From the NCBI RefSeq assembly GCF_900114475.1, contig NZ_FOTE01000001.1:375306-439305 (forward strand): a stretch of 64,000 nucleotides of DNA. The letters are read 5' to 3'. The DNA is from Paenibacillus sp. 1_12 (lineage in GTDB: Bacteria; Bacillota; Bacilli; Paenibacillales; NBRC-103111). Shown here piece after piece: positions 17,984 to 27,091 of the stretch (position 1 is the first letter of the stretch; each line of letters begins with the position of its first letter). The notes below the pieces were generated by a model, which saw only the letters and a program-made list of their open reading frames with translations, ran no database searches and was not told where the DNA came from. Position numbers and translations under genes: made by a program.

Positions 17984-18859
17984 TCAATAGCTGATCTCCA
18001 TCTGCTGCAGCTTCTGCGACAACCACATAAATACAGCGTCCAGAGCCTTGTCATCCTGTTTCCTTGGAAAACGATGGCCGAAGCCCTCATGCAATTCCAT
18101 AGCAAAATCCTTGCCGGATCGCTTCAAGCTCTCAGCCAGCTTCCATGCATGTCTTACGGGAACCAAAACATCGGATGTACCATGCACGATCATAATCGGT
18201 ACCTTCAGAGCGTCCACCCAATAGACGGGTGATCGACTTTGATAAGCATCTATTTGCTTACGGGGATGACCGACGACACGCTTGAGCATACGCCTCAAAT
18301 CAACACGTTCTTCATACGTGTCAAATAAATCGCTAACCCCACCCCATACGACTACAGGCCCTACCCCTTCACACTCTTTGGCAGCTGACAGAGCCATAAT
18401 CGATCCCCGGGAAAATCCAATTAACGGGACAAGCCCTGGCTTCACCTCAGGGAGCGAGCTCATCATGGTAATGGCATGAATGACATCCAGACGATCCTCT
18501 CCGCCAAACTCATCCCGCCCCTCGCCTCCTTCATTCCCTCGGTAAAAAGGAGCAAACACCACATATCCCCGCTCCGCCATGGTCATCACCCGACGTTTGC
18601 GCGGCATGCCTACCTTGCGAATGCCGCCACGGCAAAAGATCAGCGCCGGACAAGGCCCTTTCGAATCAGGAACAGCCAAATACCCTTTGACCCTAAGTCC
18701 TTCACTTGAATAGGTTACTAAATAAAGGCTTACATCCGATCTATGACTTTGCAATAGCTCTCTCTGTAATAACGTTCCGGAAGGTGTACCGGTTTCCCTG
18801 ATGTTCGTCAATGGGATTCTTCCCTTTCCTTGGTTTCCTGCTTTACAGAACTCATACAA
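17984..18859 (-). CDS. Alpha/beta hydrolase (prolyl-oligopeptidase / dienelactone hydrolase type)
   Basis: Predicted cytoplasmic serine hydrolase. Nucleophile elbow GFSRGS, acid in VHGTSDVLVPV and catalytic histidine in EGFGHRFP are all present, with the oxyanion region in FCRGG. Substrate not predictable. The ATG at 18857-18859 has no ribosome binding site; an in-frame TTG 48 bases downstream (18809-18811) is preceded by AAGGAAAGGGAAG and may be the true start, giving about 275 aa. Divergent from the small gene at 18911. Confidence 0.85.
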   Translation of the reverse strand: MYEFCKAGNQGKGRIPLTNIRETGTPSGTLLQRELLQSHRSDVSLYLVTYSSEGLRVKGYLAVPDSKGPCPALIFCRGGIRKVGMPRKRRVMTMAERGYVVFAPFYRGNEGGEGRDEFGGEDRLDVIHAITMMSSLPEVKPGLVPLIGFSRGSIMALSAAKECEGVGPVVVWGGVSDLFDTYEERVDLRRMLKRVVGHPRKQIDAYQSRSPVYWVDALKVPIMIVHGTSDVLVPVRHAWKLAESLKRSGKDFAMELHEGFGHRFPRKQDDKALDAVFMWLSQKLQQMEISY

Positions 18860-18910
18860 ATACGCTAGACTAGCGTTACCTTATTAATATGAAGTCAAGG
18901 AGGCTTTTCT

Positions 18911-19177
18911 ATGAATACCGAGTTTGAAAGTGAATTCAACGCTTTGGTCGAAACCTTTGCGGAAATGGTGACAGGCAGCAGATCACCAGAGCTGGTGGAA
19001 AAAATCAAAGTTTGGTCCATATATAATCATATTCACAAAACTATGCCTGCCCTGGCAAGCCATTGGAATCAGGATCATCCGGAGAGCAGAGCCGTCATTC
19101 GGAGTCTCTTTGAGGAAGTACGCGCCATGCATCTCGAGCTGAAAGAAAAGAACAAGAGTACGAATCCTGAAGAGTAG
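18911..19177 (+). CDS. Small DUF2573/YusU-like protein
   Basis: 88 aa, acidic and probably cytoplasmic. The core VWSIYNHIHKTMPALASHWN resembles the YusU/DUF2573 family of Bacillales. Function unknown. AAGGAGG with ideal spacing before ATG. Monocistronic, with a strong terminator at 19241-19288. Confidence 0.7.
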   Translation: MNTEFESEFNALVETFAEMVTGSRSPELVEKIKVWSIYNHIHKTMPALASHWNQDHPESRAVIRSLFEEVRAMHLELKEKNKSTNPEE

Positions 19178-19240
19178 TACCCTCTGCAAGAAAGCACAAA
19201 TTTGATCATTACACGGACGTAAGTCTCCGCAGCCTGACAC

Positions 19241-19288
19241 CAAGCAAGCGCCTTGAACCATTACCATAGGGTCCAAGGCGCTTGCTTG
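19241..19288 (+). terminator. Intrinsic terminator
   Basis: CAAGCAAGCGCCTTG and CAAGGCGCTTGCTTG form a 15-bp stem, followed by CATTTTAT. Ends the gene at 18911-19177 and may also serve the convergent SDR gene. Confidence 0.8.
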
Positions 19289-19327
19289 CATTTTATATCA
19301 TAAGGATTCATTCAGTTAGGTACATGT

Positions 19328-20101
19328 TTATTTCTTATTCATCATCTTATAGGTGAACTTTTCAAAAGTTCGCGGAAACAGCTGAAACAGCTTTGCTCCA
19401 AAACCTGCGACGAAGGGCATGTTCACCTCGGGAGTACCTTTTTCGATCGCACGGATGATTTTACCAACCACCTGTTCCGGTTTTAGCATAAACCATTTGA
19501 TGTTCGTTACATATTGACCCGAAGGATCTGCCCTGTCAAAAAAAGGCGTATCAATAGGTCCCGGATTAATAGCTGTCATCTTGATCCCTGTGCCGACCAG
19601 CTCCTGCCGAAGACTGTTTGTGAATCCAAGCACCGCATGTTTGGTTGCCGAATATCCTGATGATTTGGCTGAACCGACTTTGCCCGCCATGGAAGCAATA
19701 TTAATAATATGGCCTCTACCTGCCTTCAGCATGATAGGCAGCACAGCCTTGGTACAGCGAACGGTTCCCAGATAGTTCACATCCATCATGGCTGCCATTT
19801 CTTCAATTGAACAATCCAGCAGTTTTTCGAATATGCCATAGCCTGCATTATTGATCAGTATATCAATACGACCATAATGGTCAATAACTTGCTCGAAAGT
19901 GGAGAAGACTTGATCCGTAGAAGTAACATCCAGCTCGTATATACGATGCTCGCCATTGAGTTTGGCAGCAACCTTTTCCAGCTTGTCAACCGATCGCGCC
20001 ATCATCACAGGTATAGCACCACGCTTCGACAATTCCTCCACCATGAGGGCTCCGATTCCACTGGATGCTCCCGTAACGACAACGACTTTTCCGTTAAACA
20101 T
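19328..20101 (-). CDS. Short-chain dehydrogenase/reductase
   Basis: NAD(P)-dependent oxidoreductase of 257 aa. Cofactor motif TGASSGIG, NNAGYG, catalytic YxxxK in SGYSATKHA, and INPGPIDTPF are all intact. The C-terminal region ends in a hydrophobic and basic stretch, as in the YqjQ-like acyl-type SDRs. Substrate unknown. GGAGGTG precedes the ATG. Confidence 0.88.
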   Translation of the reverse strand: MFNGKVVVVTGASSGIGALMVEELSKRGAIPVMMARSVDKLEKVAAKLNGEHRIYELDVTSTDQVFSTFEQVIDHYGRIDILINNAGYGIFEKLLDCSIEEMAAMMDVNYLGTVRCTKAVLPIMLKAGRGHIINIASMAGKVGSAKSSGYSATKHAVLGFTNSLRQELVGTGIKMTAINPGPIDTPFFDRADPSGQYVTNIKWFMLKPEQVVGKIIRAIEKGTPEVNMPFVAGFGAKLFQLFPRTFEKFTYKMMNKK

Positions 20102-20214
20102 TTGTCACACCTCCACAAGGATAAACGGCTCCGCTGTCTTAGGTAGAACGGCACACGTTTGTCTATCCATATCCCGAAAGCTGTACATTTATACTTTCTG
20201 ACTATTTCAAAAAA

Positions 20215-20251
20215 AAGTGGCAGCTGTCCGTCAAGCCGGAAGCTACCACTT
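20215..20251 (-). terminator. Intrinsic terminator of cheX
   Basis: AAGTGGCAGCT pairs with AGCTACCACTT (one mismatch). On the minus strand it is followed by TTTTTTTT. Confidence 0.8.
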
Positions 20252-20269
20252 CTCTGTACCCGATTAGAA

Positions 20270-20728
20270 TCAAACGATCAAAACCTGTATATCCAACTCA
20301 CCAATTCCGTCCATAATTAACGGTATCGTTAATGCTTTCTTAGGAATAAAACCAGCTGCATTCGCGGAATGAAGCAATTTCGGAGGCGTTATATCTACCC
20401 GAACTCCCTGATTATACAACATGGTGCTGGCATTACCGCTGATCATGTTACCGAGTTCGGAAATCGCGCTCTTACTCATATCGTCCATCTCGGTGACTAC
20501 ATAGCCCCCCATCATCGCGGAAACCATCTTCAATGCAACCACTTCATGCAGACCGAATACGACATCCCCCTGCATTTCCCCTGTCATGCCAATCTGTATC
20601 CAAATAAAGTTTTCTACGAATTTAACGTCCTTTATTCCCAGCTGTCCGGTAGAAGGACGAATATTGGCGACTTGCTCTATGACAATTCTAGCAGATTCCA
20701 AAAATGGATTGATGTATTCCGCCTTCAT
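20270..20728 (-). CDS. cheX: CheX-family chemotaxis phosphatase
   Basis: CheY-P phosphatase family protein of 152 aa. The helix SAISELGNMISGNAST carries the ExxN catalytic pair of CheC/CheX/FliY proteins, and MVSAMMGG precedes it as expected. It would dephosphorylate CheY-P and help reset flagellar switching. Start ATG at 20726-20728 has AAGGAG 12 bases upstream; a longer reading to 20791 has no better site and extends into non-conserved sequence. Stands alone, away from other chemotaxis genes. Confidence 0.82.
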   Translation of the reverse strand: MKAEYINPFLESARIVIEQVANIRPSTGQLGIKDVKFVENFIWIQIGMTGEMQGDVVFGLHEVVALKMVSAMMGGYVVTEMDDMSKSAISELGNMISGNASTMLYNQGVRVDITPPKLLHSANAAGFIPKKALTIPLIMDGIGELDIQVLIV

Positions 20729-20877
20729 AAAATGATCTGGCTCCTTTGCGACAAAATCACGAGTCCTACATAGGTCTAATTTCTCCCTCATTATACCTAC
20801 TTCTGTCGCAAAAGTATATAACTTTTGTCTTGAAATGTTGGAATATCAGTGTTTATGCCGATTCCTTTAACAATCGA

Positions 20878-22041
20878 TTAACGAAATGAAGCAAATGGTA
20901 TTTCAAATTCTGGCATCCCAGAGGCGTACGCCGTATACTCATATTGGTTAAAATAGATGACGACGCCGTTGTGTTTCAGAAAGTACGGACGCTCCGGCTC
21001 AATGGTCTTGAACGGCGCTAATAGACTTAATCCATCTTCCTTATATTGTTTCATAATTTCATTATTGATGATCGATACATAATTGGCATTGCCTGCTGCT
21101 GCCTCTTGAAGCGTCAACAGGTTACCCGTAGTCAGATCAAATGTATAGGGAACACGTTCAGTCATCCCGTGCGCTCCACCCAAATACATATAATAATCGA
21201 TATATAGGCTTAACCGATTTTGTTCATTATAGGTTACCTTATACACGCCATCAAGGCTCACAGGAGGAATCTTGATCTTCGCATTATCCGCTTCCCACTG
21301 TTTATTGTCCGCTGCTGCCTTGTTCAGCATAGTCTTGTCAGCGGAGACGTGATTCTCGATCTCCTTTTTCAGAAAGGCATTCACCTTTTGCTGAATATCA
21401 GCATTAGCAAAGCCGGCGATTTGCGGATAGCTGACCTTCAAAGAAATTCCCTCATTGGCTTCAGCGATTTGCTCTGTTTTGAAAGTAATCGGGTTTTCTT
21501 TGATGGTAGTAATACCTACCATACCTAACGCCGCATCATAGGAAATCCCGTAACCGACACTTTCAAGAAAAAAACGAAGCGGTACGTAAGTCGAATCATC
21601 CTCTATAATGATCGGTAATGCATAAATAAGCTGATCATTCAGCAAATAGGCTCCGTTCTCTTGCTTGATTTCAAACTTCAATGTCCGCCCCCTTCCGCTA
21701 ATCAGAACAGTTTGATTGTCTGCATCATAACCTATATCCAGCCCAAGCTCATCACTGAGTGAGCGCAGACCGATATAAGTATCCCCATGGACGTTGGCAG
21801 TTGGAACAGCCTTGCTCACACCGTCAATGAGTAAAGGATTGGAATGGACCATTATCCGGTCCCCTCCCAACAAGGCTGCGTACGCTTCCAACGGGCCTTC
21901 CAGCGGCAAGTTTGCACTACCTCCTACAGCGACTGCGATCACAAGCGCAAGCAGCCTTTTTCTACCCCGTTTTGCCGACTTCCTCTTTGATCTTGACTGA
22001 CTTCCTGTTATAGACATTGTTTTGTCATATTTGGAGTTCAT
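20878..22041 (-). CDS. Secreted stalk-domain protein with DUF4163/DUF3298 (RsiV-like) region
   Basis: 387 aa. A basic N-terminus and hydrophobic signal (about 29-46) are followed by a copper-amine-oxidase-like domain pair (about 60-175; TYIGLRSLSDELG and TYVPLRFFLESVGY). The C-terminal half resembles the DUF4163 plus DUF3298 module found in RsiV and PdaC, with SYPQIAGFANADIQQKVNAF and MYLGGAHGMTE. Probably surface-exposed; role unknown. Monocistronic, AAAGGATG before ATG. Confidence 0.8.
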   Translation of the reverse strand: MNSKYDKTMSITGSQSRSKRKSAKRGRKRLLALVIAVAVGGSANLPLEGPLEAYAALLGGDRIMVHSNPLLIDGVSKAVPTANVHGDTYIGLRSLSDELGLDIGYDADNQTVLISGRGRTLKFEIKQENGAYLLNDQLIYALPIIIEDDSTYVPLRFFLESVGYGISYDAALGMVGITTIKENPITFKTEQIAEANEGISLKVSYPQIAGFANADIQQKVNAFLKKEIENHVSADKTMLNKAAADNKQWEADNAKIKIPPVSLDGVYKVTYNEQNRLSLYIDYYMYLGGAHGMTERVPYTFDLTTGNLLTLQEAAAGNANYVSIINNEIMKQYKEDGLSLLAPFKTIEPERPYFLKHNGVVIYFNQYEYTAYASGMPEFEIPFASFR

Positions 22042-22228
22042 CCGTTATCATCCTTTCCGATTATGGCAGGTTGTGTGGGCTATACAAATTAACTTCTCAG
22101 TAAATTACCCTTTTTAGCCTAATTAGAAGCGTATAGAGCATTTAGCGGCTTTAGATGACCGTGATCCCTACACTACCGGTCATTCTGGGCGGATGGCCAA
22201 ATACAACCTGTAGAGGCGGGAATCAGAA

Positions 22229-23026
22229 TCACATCCGCATTCCCATGGAGTTGCCGGAGCTGTATTTTTTCAAACCGTAATAAAAAAAGGCAGTTCCTGC
22301 GATCGCCAAGCCTACTGCTACACCAATCGCCTGCCACACAAACAGTGGTTCCATTGAGCGGAGTAAGCCTATCGGCAAATAGCTGATAAAGCCAGCAGGA
22401 ATAATCGTAAATAAAATCAGCTTCCCCCAGCCACTAAATATCCCAGTTGGATACGTCGAAAAAGCCAATAATCCATTAAACACTTGCTGACCGATACCTT
22501 CGGCATTCCCAATAAAAAAGGCAAGTGACTGCACAATAACGACGAAAAATATAAAAATCAGCAGCGTAATCAGCAATGCCAGCGCAAATTTGAATATACC
22601 CATAAGCGTCGTGTCACCGAACACTCCATATACAATTAAGGCAAACAGGACATCCCCTATTGCTGAAACCGACATACGACTGATCAGGATATGCAGCAGC
22701 ACCGGCTTCGGCTGGGACAAGAACACATCCAGCTGGCCTGACGAGATCAGTGAAGCCAACCGATAAGCATTGCCGAACAATACGGCTGACAGACCGAACC
22801 CTCCCGCACTCACCGCCCACATCATCATGACGTCTTGCAGCGACCATCCGTTCACCACTTGGAATCTTTGGAAATACAGGCCCCAGAACAAAATCCACAC
22901 TATATTATTCACTACCATCATACCTGCAGTCAGCATAAAGCTGATCCTGAACTCCATTGCTCCTGCCAGATTCAATTTCCAGCAGCTCCATACGAAAGCT
23001 GCAAGTCCCGCTGTTTGCTTGACCAC
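22229..23026 (-). CDS. ABC-2 type exporter permease (COG3694 type)
   Basis: 265 aa with six hydrophobic segments. GNAYRLASLISSGQLDVFLS and NAEGIGQQVFNGLLAFSTYP are typical of the COG3694 permease in the conserved COG4586-COG4587-COG3694 export operon. GTG start at 23024-23026 with GAGGCGGGTGG upstream. Last gene of the operon. A purine-rich spacer of 124 bases separates it from the preceding permease gene. Substrate unknown. Confidence 0.87.
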   Translation of the reverse strand: MVKQTAGLAAFVWSCWKLNLAGAMEFRISFMLTAGMMVVNNIVWILFWGLYFQRFQVVNGWSLQDVMMMWAVSAGGFGLSAVLFGNAYRLASLISSGQLDVFLSQPKPVLLHILISRMSVSAIGDVLFALIVYGVFGDTTLMGIFKFALALLITLLIFIFFVVIVQSLAFFIGNAEGIGQQVFNGLLAFSTYPTGIFSGWGKLILFTIIPAGFISYLPIGLLRSMEPLFVWQAIGVAVGLAIAGTAFFYYGLKKYSSGNSMGMRM

Positions 23027-23150
23027 TTGTTTACCACCCGCCTCTTCTTACTTTCTATTACTAGCGCTCTTCGGCTCACTTATACTTCCTCTTTATCCCT
23101 CTTTCTCCTTCTTTCTCCTTCCTGCTTCATCTTGCTTCCACTTAACCCGT

Positions 23151-24038
23151 TTATCCGCCGTTCACGTTCAGCTTGGTAACACCTTGGCGATAAATCATCC
23201 ATACCACTGCTCCAAGCAGTATGATCCAGCACATTTGCGTAAGCAGCATCGGAGCGAGAGAAATATCTGCCCACTTTACTGCGGTTTTTGCAGGGAAATA
23301 CAGGATGGTTTGGAAAGGCAGCCAGCGGCATACCTCCTGCAGCAGCTTGGGGAATAGTTCTAGCGGCATCAGCATTCCGCCAACCGTGAACAGCAGTTTA
23401 TGATATACAAATTCGAGTCCCCTCGTTTCCTCCACCCAAAACGCACACAAAGCGAGAGCCATATTAAGCAAAAAATTAATGGTAATTGCACCTATCGACA
23501 TCAACAGAAAGCCCAGCCAGCCCCAGCCAAAGTCAGGCCAGCCGAATATCACAACTCCAAGCAGCCCGCCTACACCAAGATTAACAAGCAATCGCACCGC
23601 TACCTCGCTAAGATAACCTACATAATGAAACGCAATATAGTTCAAGGGCCGCGTCAGCTTATAGCCAACATCCCCGTTCTTAACCTCTTCCTCTATCCGT
23701 GTCGCCAAGCTCGGAAACGCCGTCGTTAGCGCCTCTGCGAACAAAATATACCAAATTATTTGTGCATAGCTGTATCCCTCAATAATCGAAGTTCCTTCAC
23801 CTTGGTACGTAACACTCCATAACTGAATGAATATATACATGATGAGAATAAGAAATATCGAGCGGATGAGGAAATCGTACACGTAGGCAAAATGATTTCG
23901 CAGCGTCACCCTGCCAATAGCCAAGTACTTCAGCAGTTTGCCGAACAACGAAGCACGAGGTCCAGGTGGCTTAAAGGTATCAGCTGTATGGGGAAATGCG
24001 CTGTCTGCGCTTGGACGTTTATTCAACGTTTGCCTCAT
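23151..24038 (-). CDS. ABC-2 type exporter permease (COG4587 type)
   Basis: 295 aa, six predicted membrane segments. RITLRNHF-like start of the membrane part, ATRIEEEVKNGDVGYKLTRP, and VEETRGLEFVYHKLLF are characteristic of COG4587 permeases. ATG at 24036-24038 is chosen over an upstream start at 24131, because GGGAGAG lies just before it and the ATPase stop is only 16 bases upstream. Forms a heterodimeric channel with the product of 22229-23026 (inference). Confidence 0.87.
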   Translation of the reverse strand: MRQTLNKRPSADSAFPHTADTFKPPGPRASLFGKLLKYLAIGRVTLRNHFAYVYDFLIRSIFLILIMYIFIQLWSVTYQGEGTSIIEGYSYAQIIWYILFAEALTTAFPSLATRIEEEVKNGDVGYKLTRPLNYIAFHYVGYLSEVAVRLLVNLGVGGLLGVVIFGWPDFGWGWLGFLLMSIGAITINFLLNMALALCAFWVEETRGLEFVYHKLLFTVGGMLMPLELFPKLLQEVCRWLPFQTILYFPAKTAVKWADISLAPMLLTQMCWIILLGAVVWMIYRQGVTKLNVNGG

Positions 24039-24054
24039 AATACACTCTCCCTTT

Positions 24055-25047
24055 CTACCGTACGATTCCCGATTCTCTGGCATAAATATGGGTGATGATC
24101 TGATCCATCGGCGGATCTTCAATCGTAACATCGATAACCCGATATTTGCTTACGATATGGGCCAGTACCTGCTCTATGCTGACAGCTGTCGTCTCGATGG
24201 ACAGCTTTAATGTAAGTCCTTCTTGCAGCAGTACTTCTACACCGGGAAAGCTGAAGCTCGCACCGGTCTCCTGCAGCTGCAGATGAATGGTTTTCACCGT
24301 CAGCAGCTCGCGCTTCATCCGCTCGACGCCATCATCCAGAATAACCTCGCCATGGTTAATTACGACGACACGCTTGCACAGCTGCTCCACGTCACCCGCA
24401 TCATGCGAGGTCAGAAACACCGTCATGCCCTCCTCCCGATTCATTTCCAGAATCAACTCGCGGATTTTTTGCTTGACGATAACGTCCAGTCCGATGGTTG
24501 GCTCATCAAGAAACACAATTTGGGGTCGATGCAGCATCGCTGCTGCAATCTCACAGCGCATCCGTTCACCCAACGACAGCTTGCGGACCGGAGTGTGCAG
24601 GTAAGGCTCCAGCTCAAAACGGCGCACCAAATCGTCGCGGCGGCTGTAGTAATCGGAACGCTTCAATTCATAAATTCGACTCATCAGTTCAAAGGAATCC
24701 ATCGGCGGGAGGTGATACCACAGCTGCGACTTCTGCCCAAATACGGAACCGATATGGTAGGCCAGACGGCTTCTCTCTTTCCATGGACAGTACCCGAGAA
24801 CCTCCGCTTCACCACCGGATGGATGCAGAATACCCGTGAGCATTTTGATAGTCGTTGATTTCCCCGCACCATTGGGTCCGAGAAAGGCCAGCATCTCACC
24901 CTGCTCAACTTGTAAATCCACACTGCGCACGGCCAGCTTTTCGGTGTATTGGGGCTTGAACAGTGATTGCATGCTGCCCCATAATCCCGTTGTTTTACGT
25001 TTCACGGCAAAAGATTTGGTCAAGCCTTCTACACGAATTGCATTCAT
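24055..25047 (-). CDS. ABC-2 type exporter ATP-binding protein (COG4586 type)
   Basis: 330 aa. Walker A GPNGAGKST, signature LSLGERMR, Walker B IVFLDEPTIGLD and SHDAGDVEQL are all intact. The long C-terminal extension (about 230-330), with FSFPGVEVLLQEGLTLKLS, is usual for COG4586. First gene of a three-gene exporter operon. GGGGGG-type ribosome binding site. A terminator-like hairpin lies at 25080-25132 upstream. Confidence 0.9.
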   Translation of the reverse strand: MNAIRVEGLTKSFAVKRKTTGLWGSMQSLFKPQYTEKLAVRSVDLQVEQGEMLAFLGPNGAGKSTTIKMLTGILHPSGGEAEVLGYCPWKERSRLAYHIGSVFGQKSQLWYHLPPMDSFELMSRIYELKRSDYYSRRDDLVRRFELEPYLHTPVRKLSLGERMRCEIAAAMLHRPQIVFLDEPTIGLDVIVKQKIRELILEMNREEGMTVFLTSHDAGDVEQLCKRVVVINHGEVILDDGVERMKRELLTVKTIHLQLQETGASFSFPGVEVLLQEGLTLKLSIETTAVSIEQVLAHIVSKYRVIDVTIEDPPMDQIITHIYARESGIVR

Positions 25048-25079
25048 TGTGTCATCCCCCCTTTAGTCCACTAACGCAG

Positions 25080-25132
25080 AAAAGACCTCGTGCAGCTTCG
25101 CCTTGGACAGGCGGAACTTACTCGAGGTCTTT
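25080..25132. terminator. Bidirectional terminator hairpin
   Basis: AAAAGACCTCG pairs with CGAGGTCTTTT around an inner helix (GCTTCGCC/GGCGGAAC). T-runs on both strands. It separates the exporter operon from the fragment at 25138-25247. Confidence 0.65.
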
Positions 25133-25247
25133 TATCCCTACGGTGTAACGCAGCAGCCAGCCGCGTTCGACTTCGCTTGGTTCGAGCAGGCCGTTATTGA
25201 CCCTCGGATCCCTAGAAGTCCTTCCACATAATTTTTTAATATACTAA
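25125..25247 (-). pseudogene. Possible 3' fragment of a lost gene
   Basis: The minus strand reads through about 34 codons (TSRDPRVNNGLLEPSEVE, then RGWLLRYTVGIKDLE, then stop), protein-like in composition, and the stop lies inside a terminator hairpin. No start codon with a ribosome binding site is visible and upstream sequence becomes AT-rich. Family not recognised. Confidence 0.3.
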
Positions 25248-25302
25248 CATCAAATGTAAATAATTACAATAAAAATAAAATGTTTTGAATGTCCCATACA
25301 AC

Positions 25303-25860
25303 CTAATCCAACCGTTTAACCATCCTATGAAAAAGATGTCCGCTCACCTGAACAACGCCATCTTCCTTATATCCCTGTTTCACATACAATTGCTTGGCAG
25401 AAGGATTGTCCAGATCGACGAGCAGCATAATTTTAGGATGCCCAAGCTCTATCGCCTGTTCTTGAAACAAGCGAAGCAGCTCTGTCCCTATGCCCTTGCC
25501 TTGATAATCCGAATGAACAGCAATAGAATCCAAATAATATTCATCCTCGCGCGTTTCACGTTCAATGGTTTGTGTTGTGCTGCCGTTCGCTGCTAGACGT
25601 TCGAGAAATGGACGATCCAACTCCGCAGCCCGGCTGCCATGGTAAGCAAGCATAAAAGCGATCACTCGTCCATCTTCTTCGATCACGATCACATTTTCAT
25701 AGCTGATCCGATTTCCTTTTTCCCGAAAAAACTGTTCCAGCACCTGCAATGCATCCCCGACATCCTCGGTTCCTGCTAGTGTGTGGGCAATACCGCCAAT
25801 CGCCGTATACATTAACGCTATGACAGCTGCTGCATCTTCTTTTTGTGCCTTTCTTATCAT
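25303..25860 (-). CDS. GNAT-family N-acetyltransferase
   Basis: 185 aa. The acetyl-CoA binding signature is DSIAVHSDYQGKGIGTELL (motif A, Q/RxxGxG/A), followed by the LLVDLDNPSAKQLYVKQGY motif B. Substrate unknown. CAGGAGGG precedes the ATG. Monocistronic. Confidence 0.88.
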   Translation of the reverse strand: MIRKAQKEDAAAVIALMYTAIGGIAHTLAGTEDVGDALQVLEQFFREKGNRISYENVIVIEEDGRVIAFMLAYHGSRAAELDRPFLERLAANGSTTQTIERETREDEYYLDSIAVHSDYQGKGIGTELLRLFQEQAIELGHPKIMLLVDLDNPSAKQLYVKQGYKEDGVVQVSGHLFHRMVKRLD

Positions 25861-26057
25861 GAATTTCCCTCCTGAAGCTCAACTTACACCATAGTGAACC
25901 ATATCCATGCTCGGTTTGCAAATCCGTACTGAATGTCCAATAACCATGACATAAACTTTCCAGATTCGACCTGACCGCTGCTAACTCCCCGACAGTCCAC
26001 ACTTATTGCAGGGCTGTGTCATATCATACAATATCACACGAAAAGGGGGTCATCCTG

Positions 26058-26288
26058 ATGTCCGTTATTTCCAATTACCAAAAATGCATCAAATATTTAA
26101 ATCGGCGTGTCCGGATCAAATCCAAAAATGGAAATACCTACGTAGGCAAAATTGTTAAGGTGGATGGTAAAAGAGTACATCTGAAGGTCACTTCCGTAAA
26201 TGATGGCAAGAAAGTCCATACTTCATTTTTTCCATTTATTTTGCCATTAGTTTTGTTTGATTTGCTCGCTATCGTATTGTTATTTTAA
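26058..26288 (+). CDS. Small Sm-like/SH3-like protein with C-terminal membrane segment
   Basis: 76 aa. Residues 10-50 (NRRVRIKSKNGNTYVGKIVK, then VDGKRVHLKV) look like a small beta-barrel of Sm/SH3 type, followed by a hydrophobic tail (about 56-76) of membrane-anchor length. ATG at 26058 has GGGGGT upstream; the longer reading from 26016 has none. Function unknown. The combination of a possible RNA-binding fold and a membrane anchor is unusual. Confidence 0.6.
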   Translation: MSVISNYQKCIKYLNRRVRIKSKNGNTYVGKIVKVDGKRVHLKVTSVNDGKKVHTSFFPFILPLVLFDLLAIVLLF

Positions 26289-26441
26289 TCGGCGATTATG
26301 CCCTGATTTTGACAGCAGGTTGTGACAGTATCCTTAATGGACTTGCTGTACGATAGAACTATCAGAGGATACGAGCTTCGGCTGGGCTTGTATGGAGCTT
26401 GTAATCAAGATGAAATCATTGAATCAGAAGGAGTAGATAAG

Positions 26442-26831
26442 GTGAGTCCTATTGTTTCGAATGAAGATGAATGGAAGCAGCAGACCATGCCCAAGCTCAC
26501 TATGAAGATGCTCTATGAACGGGTGAAGATGCAGGAGCGTGAGAATACAGCGCTTAAACAACGAGTCGAATCCGTGGAGCGGCAATTGACCGAACAGCAG
26601 CTTTTAATCGGAGAGGTCGCAGTAACGGCGGATCGACTTATGTGGAGTCAATCCCTGACGAGTACTAATGAATTATTTGCGGATGCAGTGACCATGAATG
26701 AAACATCGGCAGGTAGTGAAATGCAAGCAGAGACAGCGGCAGAGACTGCTCAGGAAGCTGTCAAATACAACCTTAACCCTCGCTCCGAACGGCAGGTCGC
26801 GCCCAAACGGAAATTTTTGTGGTTCTTTTGA
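26442..26831 (+). CDS. Coiled-coil hypothetical protein
   Basis: 129 aa from GTG at 26442-26444, chosen because GAAGGAG lies eight bases upstream; a longer open frame to 26322 lacks a ribosome binding site. Residues 17-60 (KLTMKMLYERVKMQERENTA and on to QLTEQQ) form a heptad coiled coil. The middle is acidic and Ala/Thr/Glu-rich, and the C-terminus is basic with KRKFLWFF. No family recognised. Probably cytoplasmic or peripherally membrane-associated. Confidence 0.5.
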   Translation: MSPIVSNEDEWKQQTMPKLTMKMLYERVKMQERENTALKQRVESVERQLTEQQLLIGEVAVTADRLMWSQSLTSTNELFADAVTMNETSAGSEMQAETAAETAQEAVKYNLNPRSERQVAPKRKFLWFF

Positions 26832-27052
26832 ACACAACGATTCGAATAATTGAGAAACAGAGTCCAACCATGGCTCCACAACAGCAATATGAAAGCACAA
26901 GAGCAATGATGCTGGACAGGAGTAAGGAGCTAAGAAGTCAGAGGCTGAAGAAGGCTTCCGAACTCATGGCTCTTTTTTTCTGCTTAGACTATTTCTTGCG
27001 ATTTCGATTCCTGGACCAGATTCGACTCGAGAGGAGCTTACGAAAATAAATA

Positions 27053-27072
27053 ACCGGACTTGGCAGCCCGGT
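27053..27072 (-). terminator. Terminator after rpmG
   Basis: ACCGGG pairs with CCGGT on the minus strand, followed by TATTTATTTTC. Lies 20 bases beyond the rpmG stop. Confidence 0.5.
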
Positions 27073-27091
27073 CATACTTGCTCTAGTGCTA

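Noticed and set aside
23078-23137. Pyrimidine-rich tract (purine-rich on the transcribed strand) between exporter permease genes
   Set aside because: Probably a spacer with redundant Shine-Dalgarno-like sequence; no structure or coding signal.
25048-25302. Possible T-box leader upstream of the ABC-2 exporter
   Set aside because: The hairpin resembles a T-box terminator, but no T-box motif (AAGGTGG..CCGCG type) or specifier stem could be found; it is better explained as a terminator plus gene fragment.
26819-27049. 76-codon plus-strand ORF after the coiled-coil gene
   Set aside because: It starts inside the previous gene, lacks a ribosome binding site and shows no recognisable domain; left out as unsupported.
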